Positions 1-7,562 of a DNA stretch of 9,689 nucleotides are shown piece by piece. Source of the stretch: Chloroflexota bacterium (GTDB taxonomy: Bacteria > Chloroflexota > Dehalococcoidia > Lucifugimonadales > VGZR01); assembly GCA_027625225.1 (NCBI GenBank), contig JAQBWG010000047.1, forward strand, positions 1 through 9,689. The letters run 5' to 3'. Numbering within the stretch: position 1 is the stretch's first letter; each line of letters starts with the position of its first letter. A program made the translations under genes and the position numbers. Under the pieces are notes generated by a model. That model was not told the origin of the DNA, did no database searches, and saw only the letters and a list, made by a program, of their open reading frames with translations.

Positions 1-3000
1 CGAAGTTCAATCTCCGTGCGGCTTTCGAGCCACGCGCGTTCACCGTCACTCCGCAGGAAGAGGCGTTCGAGCGCGGGCGGACTACCGGCGTCAACACCCT
101 GCCCAACCTGACCGGCTTCCCGCAGCATGTCAAGACGGCGATGGGTGTGCTCGGGGCGGGCGATGAACTGCTCGCAACCTACGTCGGGAACAACTTCGCC
201 AATGCCGTGGGCGGCATGTTCGGAAAGCAGGTGACGGGCAATCAGCAACGCCTTGCCGATCTGACCCGCCGCCATGTGGAGGAGCTCCTCGCCGGACGGC
301 AGGGGTTTGCCGAAACTGTGCAGGGCCTCACGGACGTGTACGAGCAGCGCCCAGGGTACCAGCAATTGGGCGTGAGCTTGGGGTCGGCCGTGCTGAGCGG
401 GCCGTTTACTGGTCCAAAAGCCGCACTCCGAGCACAACAGGGACTTGCCCGTGGCGCTGAGGGTATTGGACGGCTGGCAGCCAACGTCGCGAAGAGCGAG
501 GCAGGCGGGTTTATATCGGTATCGAACCGGTCTCTTGCTCGCCTCGCGCCCTCGCAGGTGCATGTCCCGCCGCCACAGACTGCTGCCGTGTGGGGATTCA
601 AGCCCATACAGACCGGCCTTACCCGCCTGCAGCGGACGCAGAACGTAGTCCGCGAAGCATTCGGCTCGTTCGGGCCGGGCATGCTCAGTGAATACGTGGA
701 GCCCGCATCCAAGGCCCGGCTCGAACGGACTGAGGCCGTGGGGAACATCGCCGCCGCATTCGGTGCTCAGACCGGCGCGAAGGTGCGCACGGCGTTCCGC
801 CTGAATGACAGCGGACAGGTGCTCTCGTTGGCCGGGGTTGACCCTAGCTTGCCGGGCTCGCCTACTATCCAGGACATCGCCGCCCGGCTGCCACGATTTC
901 AAGCCCGGCTCACGTCGGCGCAAAAGGCCGTGCTGGGCGAGATCAAAGCTGCCATAGACGAAATGGACGGCGCGTTCCAGTCGGTGGGATTGGAGCGCCA
1001 CACGCGGGCGGACGTAATGGACGGCGGATTCTACATTCCGCGCGGCTTCGCAGAGGATTCGTCCATCGACATGCCCAAAGCGATACGAGGTACCGGCACG
1101 ATGGGCAAGGCGGGGTTTGAGAAGGCCGCGCGGTACGATTCCATGGCGCATGCCCTCAACGACGGATTCGAGTACGCGCCCATCGAGGACACGTTGAGCC
1201 AGTACGCGCGGCAGTCCGGCGCTCGCACCATTGACCAGGACATTGCCAACTACTACAAGTCGCTCATTGACCCCGACACGGGTAAGCCGTTCGCGGAATC
1301 CCCGTCCAACCGACTCCCGCCGGGACTCTCTCAGGCTATCAAGCGCGTCCGTAATCAGACTCGAGGTACCCGCATTAGCCTGATAAAAGCCCAAACGAGG
1401 GCGAGGTCGGCGGAACGACAATCAAAGAGGGAGTTCAAGGAGCTCGACGCATCCAATGACAGGGTGCAGAGCGCCGCCCAGCGGGAGGCCGCGCGGAAGG
1501 CGGCACAGCCTACGAAGGACGATTTCAAGTTCGTGCGAGGTGAGCTGCGAGCCGCGATGGACGATGCTCAGCATATCAGCGCCACCATGGCTCGAATCCG
1601 CAGCGACACACTTGCTGCAGGGCGGAAGGTGGACGCCGACGATGCGCGTGTGTACGGCCTCATTGACGAACTGGACCAGCTATGGGCGGAAGGGCAGACG
1701 GTCATAGGCGGCACGTTGGGGCGCGTGGTCAGCGGTCAGTCCGGCGTGGTGCGTGGCGGGCAGGCCGAACTGATTGGCGAGGGCTTCGAGAACGCCGATG
1801 TCAGCCCCGATATACTCGAAACGCTTGTCAGGCAGTACGACGAAGCACAGGACAAGATCAGCCGCAAGGTGGACGCCATACTGGACTCCGACAGGTACGA
1901 GTCCATCAATGTGCGGTACGAGGAACTGCTTGAAAAGGGCGATGCGACACGGACAACCCTTGCGACGGCGCGGCAGGAAATCGCCGCCGGCCACAAGATG
2001 GAACGCGAGATGTTCAACGCCGATGCCCAATTCAGGCTGGCCCACCGCGAATTGCGAATGCTGGAGCGCGAAATGCGCCGTCAGGGTACGGACGTGAAAC
2101 GCGCCGGTACCCGCCTTGCCAACGCCCAGGCCCGCGAGGGCGGACTGGAGCAGCGGTACGACCAGCTTCGCGACCAGCTCCGTGACGTAGAAGCTACATG
2201 GAAGCACGAGCAGGCACTGGCACGACAGACGCCACGCGACCAGGGAATGATACGGCTCCCCCGTGGCGAACTTACCGGCGTCACGTTCCCCCTAGAGATA
2301 GCCAACCGGGCGAACAAGCTACTTGAAAAGCAAGCGCCGACGACCGGCATGGGGGCGGACACGATACGCGCGGTGAATGCCTACAACAACCTGTACCGTG
2401 TGCTGAACGCGACGCTCGACATATCTGCCCCCGCGATTCAGGGAGCAATCATCGCGGGTACGGACCCCAAGTTAGCCGCCCGGGCGGCGAAGTTTAGCAT
2501 CGACTCGATGGGCGACCCTCAAATACTCGGCATGTTCCTCAATGAGAAGGACGTTATCAACGCCGCTGAGGGGCTGCCGGTGACGCGGGACATGGCTCGA
2601 TGGGGGCTACACTTCGGCGGCGCTACAAGCGAGTTCTCCATGCAACCGGGCGTGTTTGAGAAGATTGGGCAGATACCGCTTATCAAGGAGACCAACCGCG
2701 CGTTCGGCTACTGGGGCGATTACGTTCGCCATGAGACGTTCATCGAGGAAGTGAAGATGGCGCTCGACCAGGGCAAGACGATACCGCAAATGATCGCAAA
2801 CGGTGAGATGGAACAGATAGCCAGCGCCGTCAACCGGATGACTGGATACTCTCCGAACAAGGCGTTCGGCTCGCTTGGTGACCTGATCCTGTTCGCCCCA
2901 CGCTTCCTCGCTTCGCGCATGGAGTTCCTTGCGAGCGCCGCGCGCGGTCTAGCTCCCGGCGCTACCGCCGAGCAGGCCATCGCCCGGCGACGGATGCTGT

Positions 3001-4487
3001 ACTTCATCGGCAACATGAGCACCCTCACGGTGGCTGCGAACGCCGCGCGTGGCAAGGAAACGGAGTTCAACCTGCTCATGGAGAACCCCGATGGCGGGCT
3101 CCCCATCGTGAACCCCAACTTCATGCGCATCAAGGACTTCGCCGGGCGGGACTGGTCGCTGTTCGGGCCGTGGGATTCGCTCCTCAAGCTCATTGTCAAC
3201 ACCGCAATGGGACGCCCCAACGACGCGCTCCGGTCCATGAGTTCGGGTGTCGTTCAGCACGCATGGGACACCGTCACCGGGGAGAACGCCATTGGGGAGC
3301 CCACGACGGGTTTGCGCTTCTGGGAAGACCCCCAGGGATTTGCTGCGTACCTGATAGAGTCGTACCTACCGTTTAGCGTGGAACAGATACCGGAAGGGCT
3401 GAGGCATCCGGCTGGCATGGAGCCGTTGAACGCGCTCGGCACACTGGTGTCCAGCGGCCTTGGCATCAAGGCGTCACTCACATCGCCCAGCGAAGACCTT
3501 GCCGACGCCCGCCGGGTTGTCATGGGCGAGCGGAACATACTGGACGGGCTCAGGGGGGAGCCGCAAAGCGCCGTCGATCACGTCCGTGCATTCCTCACCC
3601 GTGGCGAGCCACTGGACCCCGGCAAGGTGCCATCCAATGTGATAGCACAGATCGACGCCGACCCACGCGTTCAGGCGGCGAAACGGCGCGTCGAAGAGAG
3701 CCGGCGGCTCCGGAACAGCGGGTACCAGAAATACCTCGACGCCGTGACCAAGGTGGACGACGAAATAGACACCACTATTAAGGCGCGGGCGGCGGCGCTT
3801 CAGTCAGGGAGCATCAGTCCGAAGGCGTTCAGAGAGCAACTATCCAGCCTGAACAGCGACCGGCATGCGCAAAAGGAAAAGGTACGTGACATCTACGCCG
3901 AAGACATCGCGTTCTTTGACGACCTTCCCAAAAACGAGACGCCCTTCAACGTCGCACATGACGACTACTGGGCTATATTGGAGTCCGGCGCTCCGCTGGA
4001 AAACCCCGAGACCGGGGAGTTCGACTACAACGAACAGAAACGCCGCATCGCACAGTGGGCGGCGAAGTGGCCGGAGGATCTGGTAAACGAGGTTAACGCA
4101 CACCTGCAAACGAACAAGACCCCCATCGAGCAGAAATTGCAGGATGACCGCGCGTTCCTCGAACAGTATTGGGGCGTTGTGGACGTGGTGCTGGCAGATT
4201 GGGGAAAGTCGTTGCCGAGCATCAAGCGGTTGTACGACCAGTACCGCCGCACCGACCCGCGAGATCAGGCGCTGTTCCGCAAGGCCAATCCCACGCTGGA
4301 TGCGATGCTTGGGCTGGTGGACGATATCAAGGCCGGGATGCGGGCGCGCGGCGACCCTGAAATCGAGCGAAAGCTGCTTTGGTGGGGGTACATATCCAGC
4401 CCTACCAATCCGATTGTGGTTCGCGAAAACGACATCCGTCAGTCGGGTAAATTGCAAAGCGGAAGCATTCCCGTGGAGGCTCGGTAA
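1..4487 (+). CDS. Large phage virion-associated (polyvalent-like) protein, 5'-partial
   Basis: The frame is open from the first complete codon (base 3) to TAA at 4485-4487, giving 1494 visible codons. The first ATG in the frame (141) has no ribosome site and 46 open codons precede it, so it is not the real start. Counting from base 3, an N-terminal part ends in a G-G-F-Y-I-P-R motif near residue 345. A charged Arg/Glu/Lys-rich, probably coiled-coil stretch spans about 460-740. A segment with N-A-T-L-D-I-S-A-P-A-I-Q-G lies near 800-820, and N-R-M-T-G-Y followed by F-A-P-R-F-L-A-S-R near 945-975. A helical C-terminal tail follows. From memory, the S-A-P...Q-G and T-G...F-A-P-R-F...S-R themes recur in very large phage proteins carrying LPD38-type 'large polyvalent protein' domains; I could not check this. 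Position upstream of scaffold and capsid suits an internal or ejected virion protein. I see no catalytic motif. Frame is certain; function is moderate to low. Confidence 0.6.
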   Translation, partial: KFNLRAAFEPRAFTVTPQEEAFERGRTTGVNTLPNLTGFPQHVKTAMGVLGAGDELLATYVGNNFANAVGGMFGKQVTGNQQRLADLTRRHVEELLAGRQGFAETVQGLTDVYEQRPGYQQLGVSLGSAVLSGPFTGPKAALRAQQGLARGAEGIGRLAANVAKSEAGGFISVSNRSLARLAPSQVHVPPPQTAAVWGFKPIQTGLTRLQRTQNVVREAFGSFGPGMLSEYVEPASKARLERTEAVGNIAAAFGAQTGAKVRTAFRLNDSGQVLSLAGVDPSLPGSPTIQDIAARLPRFQARLTSAQKAVLGEIKAAIDEMDGAFQSVGLERHTRADVMDGGFYIPRGFAEDSSIDMPKAIRGTGTMGKAGFEKAARYDSMAHALNDGFEYAPIEDTLSQYARQSGARTIDQDIANYYKSLIDPDTGKPFAESPSNRLPPGLSQAIKRVRNQTRGTRISLIKAQTRARSAERQSKREFKELDASNDRVQSAAQREAARKAAQPTKDDFKFVRGELRAAMDDAQHISATMARIRSDTLAAGRKVDADDARVYGLIDELDQLWAEGQTVIGGTLGRVVSGQSGVVRGGQAELIGEGFENADVSPDILETLVRQYDEAQDKISRKVDAILDSDRYESINVRYEELLEKGDATRTTLATARQEIAAGHKMEREMFNADAQFRLAHRELRMLEREMRRQGTDVKRAGTRLANAQAREGGLEQRYDQLRDQLRDVEATWKHEQALARQTPRDQGMIRLPRGELTGVTFPLEIANRANKLLEKQAPTTGMGADTIRAVNAYNNLYRVLNATLDISAPAIQGAIIAGTDPKLAARAAKFSIDSMGDPQILGMFLNEKDVINAAEGLPVTRDMARWGLHFGGATSEFSMQPGVFEKIGQIPLIKETNRAFGYWGDYVRHETFIEEVKMALDQGKTIPQMIANGEMEQIASAVNRMTGYSPNKAFGSLGDLILFAPRFLASRMEFLASAARGLAPGATAEQAIARRRMLYFIGNMSTLTVAANAARGKETEFNLLMENPDGGLPIVNPNFMRIKDFAGRDWSLFGPWDSLLKLIVNTAMGRPNDALRSMSSGVVQHAWDTVTGENAIGEPTTGLRFWEDPQGFAAYLIESYLPFSVEQIPEGLRHPAGMEPLNALGTLVSSGLGIKASLTSPSEDLADARRVVMGERNILDGLRGEPQSAVDHVRAFLTRGEPLDPGKVPSNVIAQIDADPRVQAAKRRVEESRRLRNSGYQKYLDAVTKVDDEIDTTIKARAAALQSGSISPKAFREQLSSLNSDRHAQKEKVRDIYAEDIAFFDDLPKNETPFNVAHDDYWAILESGAPLENPETGEFDYNEQKRRIAQWAAKWPEDLVNEVNAHLQTNKTPIEQKLQDDRAFLEQYWGVVDVVLADWGKSLPSIKRLYDQYRRTDPRDQALFRKANPTLDAMLGLVDDIKAGMRARGDPEIERKLLWWGYISSPTNPIVVRENDIRQSGKLQSGSIPVEAR

Positions 4488-4678
4488 TGGTCACTGCCGT
4501 AGGAGCGAAGCTGCTTTACTGCGCCTGCCACGGTGATGTGGGCATGATCCAGCGCACACCGGGCGGATGGAAATACGAATCGTCGCGCCGGTCAACTCTC
4601 CTGTTTGAAAACGGCAAGTTGCTTATTCAAAAGGAATCCAACCGCCAAATGCACGTGCTGGTAGTTGACATCGACTAG
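4487..4678 (+). CDS. Small hypothetical phage protein (63 aa)
   Basis: The ATG overlaps the preceding gene's stop in a TAATG junction. A GGAGG at 4475-4479 sits 7 nt upstream, so it is very probably translated by re-initiation from the large gene. The 63-residue product has a Cys-Ala-Cys-His cluster at residues 12-15 and a beta-strand-like C-terminal half that alternates hydrophobic and polar residues and ends V-V-D-I-D. There is no signal peptide or membrane segment. I do not recognise the family. Three cysteine/histidine residues alone are too few for a full zinc site unless it forms an oligomer. The last codons also contain the -35 box of the promoter that follows. Confidence 0.72.
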   Translation: MVTAVGAKLLYCACHGDVGMIQRTPGGWKYESSRRSTLLFENGKLLIQKESNRQMHVLVVDID

Positions 4679-4693
4679 TCCGGTATGCATAAT
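4665..4693 (+). promoter_or_regulatory. Sigma-70-type promoter ahead of the capsid genes
   Basis: A perfect TTGACA (4665-4670) is followed by a 17-bp spacer and CATAAT (4688-4693), 5 of 6 matches to the -10 consensus. The -35 lies in the last codons of the 63-aa gene and the -10 is in the gap. Expected transcription start is near 4700. It is the best promoter I found in the window; two other TTGACA copies (7582-7587 and 7792-7797) have no -10 box at suitable spacing. Confidence 0.68.
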
Positions 4694-4699
4694 CAAAGA

Positions 4700-4804
4700 A
4701 AGCTGGCCGCCTCATAATGAGCACGCCCGGCATAAATAGTCCGCTACGGCGGGCGAAATAGGCAAAAGCCGATCAATGCAGCAATGCGGAGATCGGCTTT
4801 TTTT
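4700..4804 (+). ncRNA. Putative short leader transcript or small RNA before capsid genes
   Basis: Initiation about 7 nt after the -10 box and termination at the hairpin ending at 4804 would give an RNA of roughly 105 nt with no convincing reading frame. It contains a 6-bp stem, GUCCGC (4739-4744) with GCGGGC (4749-4754), including one G-U pair and capped by a stable UACG tetraloop. It ends in the terminator hairpin, which has a GCAA tetraloop. CGCCCG at 4724-4729 can alternatively pair with CGGGCG at 4750-4755, competing with the UACG stem. It could be a free small RNA, an attenuating leader, or an antitermination target. It matches no RNA family I recognise. The boundaries are predicted from promoter and terminator only. 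Confidence 0.4.
4764..4804 (+). terminator. Intrinsic terminator
   Basis: A perfect 11-bp stem (4764-4774 with 4791-4801; arm AAAAGCCGATC) is followed by a run of seven T (4798-4804) that overlaps the 3' arm. The apical part can extend through tandem A/G mismatches into a 4-bp stem (4777-4780 with 4785-4788) closed by a GCAA tetraloop. It would end transcripts from the upstream gene block and from the promoter 70 bp before it. The scaffold ribosome site begins only 28 nt downstream. Confidence 0.88.
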
Positions 4805-4832
4805 GTTGCTCCAAAATACACGCAAGCTACCC

Positions 4833-4839
4833 AAGGAGG
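4833..4839 (+). promoter_or_regulatory. Ribosome binding site that sets the scaffold gene start
   Basis: AAGGAGG lies 7 nt before the GTG at 4847. It decides the start: the in-frame ATG at 4784 lies inside the terminator hairpin loop and has no ribosome site. Confidence 0.85.
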
Positions 4840-4846
4840 TACCCCC

Positions 4847-5641
4847 GTGGACGACGTGAGCACAGCGTTTGGTACGGAACCGGAAGCGCCAGCCCAGGAA
4901 ACAACTGCGGTGCAACCCGAGACGACGGCAGAGGTTGACTGGAAGGCGCGAGCGGAAGAGTTACAGTCGAGGAATGAAAAGCTCGAACAGCAGTCAAAGA
5001 CGAACACCGGACGCAGGCAAAGCGAAGATACCCGAGCTGCCAGAGAAGCCGCCATTCAAGCGGAACTCAAGGCGACTCGGCTCGACATCGCGGCACTTGC
5101 CGACCATATCGCCTCTGGCGACAAGGCCGACCCGGAAAAGCTGAAGGCACGTCTGGACGCATCGAGCAAAGAGGCGCAGGCGGGAGAGCAGCGGGAACGA
5201 GTGACAGGCCGCTACGAGCGGTTGCTGGCGCTGGCGCAGCGCATGGTTGCGGGCTCGGACGGGAAGGCCATCTTTGACCTTGCCAACTCGCCCGAACTGA
5301 ACGACTGGCGCTCGAAGTGGATGCCTGAATACAACAAGATGAGAGCCGGTGGCATACCGGACTTCGATGCGCTTGGCGACCTTATCAGCGACCTTGCGGA
5401 CATCAAGTTCGATCACGTTGTCAAGACGAACGAAGCAGCGCTCAAAACCGAGCGCGATGCCCGGAAGAAGACGAAGAGTGACGTGGTAGCTGAGTTCGGG
5501 CTGGACAACATGGACATCGGCCCCGGCAGCGGCGGCAGCGAATCGCTTGAAACGCTGTCGAAAAAAGACACACGAAAAATGACCCCCACGCAGCTCCGAG
5601 AGCACGACAAACTGCTAACGGCGGCCATGTCGCGGGGATGA
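4847..5641 (+). CDS. Probable capsid scaffolding protein
   Basis: The 264-residue product starts at GTG 4847, chosen for its strong AAGGAGG at 7 nt. The N-terminus is acidic and rich in Glu/Pro/Thr (about 1-30). Charged, heptad-like helical segments follow at about 31-50 and 60-125, then a helical middle region. A Gly/Ser linker precedes a basic C-terminal helical tail (about 239-264). This profile (acidic, coiled-coil, basic C-terminal helix), and the position 19 nt upstream of the capsid gene, match phage scaffolding proteins, which template procapsid assembly through a C-terminal coat-binding helix and then leave or are degraded. There is no protease motif, so it is not a protease-scaffold fusion. 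Such proteins diverge quickly, so the call rests mainly on composition and neighbours. Confidence 0.75.
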   Translation: MDDVSTAFGTEPEAPAQETTAVQPETTAEVDWKARAEELQSRNEKLEQQSKTNTGRRQSEDTRAAREAAIQAELKATRLDIAALADHIASGDKADPEKLKARLDASSKEAQAGEQRERVTGRYERLLALAQRMVAGSDGKAIFDLANSPELNDWRSKWMPEYNKMRAGGIPDFDALGDLISDLADIKFDHVVKTNEAALKTERDARKKTKSDVVAEFGLDNMDIGPGSGGSESLETLSKKDTRKMTPTQLREHDKLLTAAMSRG

Positions 5642-5660
5642 TAGCAAAGGAGGCCTCAAA

Positions 5661-6545
5661 ATGGCCGATATGACGAGTACGACCCTCGCGAATTGGACAC
5701 CCGAAATCTGGAGCGCCAAGGCCACCGTGACGTATCGCTCTAACACCGTCAACGTTCCCTTGCTCGACCATACGTGGGAGCCTGAGATCGGTGTCGGTCG
5801 CGGCGATACCGTCAACATCCCGCACTTCTCCCAGAACAGCAGCCCCAACAACAGGGGCGCGGGGACCGGCACATTCGGCACCGGCGCGTCGATCACATTC
5901 GACGCCACGACCGAAGGCCAAACCCAGCTCATCGTCAACCGCTTCTACTACAAGGCGTTCCGCCAGCCCGTAGAGGCCAAGGCGCAGGCGATGCCCAACT
6001 ACATCACCATGCTCCAGCAGGGCCACGGTCAGGCCATCTCATTGCAGGTGGACGCGGACGTAGCATCGGACAACACGAACGGCTTCGATGCGTTCACCAC
6101 CGTCGTGGGTGTGGACAACGTTGACCTGACCGACGACGACATGTTGACCATCGACACCAACCTGAACAACCAGAACGCCCCTGTGGGCGAACGGTACGGC
6201 GTGGTCTCTCCGGCCACCCGCGCCAGCCTCCTCAAGATCGAGTCCATCCGCAACCAGCTTTACTCGTCCTCCATCGGCAACCTGGACGGAAGCAAGGGCG
6301 CGGGGTACCTGGGCAACGTGCTCACGTTTGCCCTGCACATGAGCAACAACCTCGAAGCAGGCACCAGCGGCAAGAAGAACGCCTTCTTCCACCGCGAGGC
6401 CATCGCGTTCGCGGAGCAGGTCTCTATCACGCCACAACAGGACCTCAACATCGAGGACGGCGTGTTCGAACAGTACATCTCGTACATGACGTGCGGCTTC
6501 AAGATCGTCAAGAACCTGTTCGGCAACGAGGTTGACGCCAAGTGA
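5661..6545 (+). CDS. Major capsid protein (HK97 fold)
   Basis: The 294-residue product has AAGGAGG (5647-5653) 7 nt before ATG. It shows the usual order of HK97-fold coat proteins of the scaffold-dependent, P22/T7-like kind. First comes an N-terminal arm with W-T-P-E-I-W (12-17), then G-R-G-D-T-V-N-I-P (46-54), a typical P-domain strand. Next are an N-R-F-Y-Y-K-A-F strand (93-100) and a long helix with repeated Asp (about 117-136). An A-domain part with V-V-S-P-A-T-R (181-187) follows, and finally a strand leading into the C-terminus (about 270-290). Length is normal for a coat protein without an inserted domain. It forms the icosahedral shell. The strong ribosome site suits a highly expressed protein. 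Subfamily assignment is uncertain. Confidence 0.85.
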   Translation: MADMTSTTLANWTPEIWSAKATVTYRSNTVNVPLLDHTWEPEIGVGRGDTVNIPHFSQNSSPNNRGAGTGTFGTGASITFDATTEGQTQLIVNRFYYKAFRQPVEAKAQAMPNYITMLQQGHGQAISLQVDADVASDNTNGFDAFTTVVGVDNVDLTDDDMLTIDTNLNNQNAPVGERYGVVSPATRASLLKIESIRNQLYSSSIGNLDGSKGAGYLGNVLTFALHMSNNLEAGTSGKKNAFFHREAIAFAEQVSITPQQDLNIEDGVFEQYISYMTCGFKIVKNLFGNEVDAK

Positions 6546-6934
6546 TTCTCCCTTTCGGCATACGGCTTGACTCGCAGCGCAGGCTCCCCGTGGACCCCCG
6601 CACAATGCCCGCGCTGTGGACGCCCCGCCAGACTCACATCTGGAAGTCGGCCACGTTCACCGTGCCTATCGAGGTAACGGAGGAGCGAGTCAGGTTCAGC
6701 GCGGACAAGTACCGGCTGAAGTTCGGCAAGGCGCTGGAAACGCAGGGGTACAACGTGCTCCACATGGAGCAGCCGAAGGAAGACCGATCAGTGGCAGCGG
6801 CGGGAACGACCGACCCTGACAGACGCAGGTACCAAATATGGGCGAAGGTGACGCGCCGGCCGGTCGAGATTCGCGTAGACGTGCCGGACGCCGACATACC
6901 CATCTATGAGAAGGCTGGGTTCAAACACGCATAG
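6542..6934 (+). CDS. Hypothetical phage protein next to capsid gene (130 aa)
   Basis: The GTG at 6542 overlaps the capsid stop in a GTGA junction, with a weak GAGG (6528-6531) 10 nt upstream, so translational coupling to the capsid gene is likely. An alternative in-frame ATG (6605, residue 22) would give 109 residues but has no visible ribosome site. The protein is small, charged and probably mixed alpha/beta. It carries I-W-K-S-A-T-F-T-V-P-I-E-V early on and, near the C-terminus, R-R-Y-Q-I-W-A-K-V then I-R-V-D-V-P-D-A-D-I-P. There are no cysteines, membrane segments or known motifs. By position it may be a head-completion or accessory head protein; this is inference only. Confidence 0.66.
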   Translation: MILPFGIRLDSQRRLPVDPRTMPALWTPRQTHIWKSATFTVPIEVTEERVRFSADKYRLKFGKALETQGYNVLHMEQPKEDRSVAAAGTTDPDRRRYQIWAKVTRRPVEIRVDVPDADIPIYEKAGFKHA

Positions 6935-6942
6935 GAGATGAC

Positions 6943-7506
6943 ATGAGTAGACCGTTCCAGTGTTCGAAGTGCCGAAACTGGTATACGCCGATTCCGGTGA
7001 GCGAAGAGGATTACTGCTGGTCGTGTAGGGAGGGCAAGCACGCCCCACACCACAAGACCGGCGTGATTGACTGCCACTTCGGGCAGACATCATCGACGCC
7101 GTCGGAGATCAAGATGGTCGGCATTGTCGCCACCATCAAGGACGCTATCACAGCGGTCGAAGGCGGCGATATCCGGTCGGCTGAAGTCGCGTTCGCCCTT
7201 GCTGAGAAGGCGCGGGGCGAAGTGACTGATGTGGTCCGGTGGGCCACGGTAATGGAAATGCCCGGCACGCTGGGAGAGTCATCCACTACGAGGTTCAAGA
7301 ACATCGATGCCCTCATTGCGCTGGTTGCAGACAAGCGCCGCCCGCCCGAGGACCTTGCGATGGTCCGGCGCACCATGCGCTTCTGTGACGAAATGGCGGC
7401 GGAGATACCGCTACTCATGGCGGACTTGCGCACCAACATCGGCGCACTCAGGGCGAGCGTACAGGGCGAGAGCAAGACAGAAAAGAAAGTCGCTGTAGCG
7501 GCGTAA
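6943..7506 (+). CDS. Zinc-ribbon-like N-terminus plus helical domain, unknown function (187 aa)
   Basis: ATG 6943 has AGGAG (6933-6937) 5 nt upstream, overlapping the previous TAG. The N-terminus has C-x2-C (Cys7, Cys10) and C-x2-C (Cys25, Cys28), spaced as in a small zinc ribbon, followed by His33, His36, His37, Cys44 and His45. Residues from about 58 to 175 look almost wholly helical (repeated Ala/Glu/Arg), and the tail is basic and Ala-rich (K-T-E-K-K-V-A-V-A-A). The family is unknown to me. It sits between capsid and beta-rich virion genes. It could be a structural or assembly protein stabilised by zinc, or a late regulator that binds nucleic acid. The metal site is inferred from spacing only. 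Confidence 0.7.
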   Translation: MSRPFQCSKCRNWYTPIPVSEEDYCWSCREGKHAPHHKTGVIDCHFGQTSSTPSEIKMVGIVATIKDAITAVEGGDIRSAEVAFALAEKARGEVTDVVRWATVMEMPGTLGESSTTRFKNIDALIALVADKRRPPEDLAMVRRTMRFCDEMAAEIPLLMADLRTNIGALRASVQGESKTEKKVAVAA

Positions 7507-7507
7507 G

Positions 7508-7541
7508 CTGGCCGGGACGATAAGTCCGCTCCGAGGGCCAG
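7508..7541 (+). other. Intergenic hairpin after the zinc-ribbon gene
   Basis: CTGGCC (7508-7513) pairs with GGCCAG (7536-7541). Inside, GGAC (7515-7518) pairs with GTCC (7524-7527) around a GATAA loop. It starts 2 nt after the stop codon and has no T run, so it is not a standard terminator. It may protect the mRNA 3' side or influence the next ribosome site at 7554. Confidence 0.4.
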
Positions 7542-7562
7542 GATAAAGAATGTGAGGAGATC

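Noticed and set aside
1680..2207. 175-codon open frame on the - strand (also 3840-4457, 4994-5605 and 8951-9631)
   Set aside because: All lie inside clear + strand genes in GC-rich DNA, lack ribosome sites and have composition expected of antisense shadows.
4711..4721. CTCATAATGAG palindrome and a second CATAAT box as an operator or alternative -10
   Set aside because: There is no suitable -35 17 bp upstream, and the 5-bp arms around one base are too short to claim an operator.
4705..4725. CTCATAA, as in a tRNA-Met anticodon loop
   Set aside because: The flanking bases do not pair as a 5-bp anticodon stem, and no T-arm (GTTCRA) or acceptor stem is present.
4784..4846. In-frame ATG 63 bp upstream of the scaffold start, giving a 285-residue protein
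   Set aside because: The ATG lies inside the terminator loop and has no ribosome site; the GTG at 4847 has AAGGAGG at ideal spacing.
5561..5567. AAAAAAG run near the end of the scaffold gene as a -1 frameshift site
   Set aside because: In the reading frame it reads G-AAA-AAA-G, not the A-AAA-AAG register needed, and the shifted frame leads only to a short extension past the capsid start.
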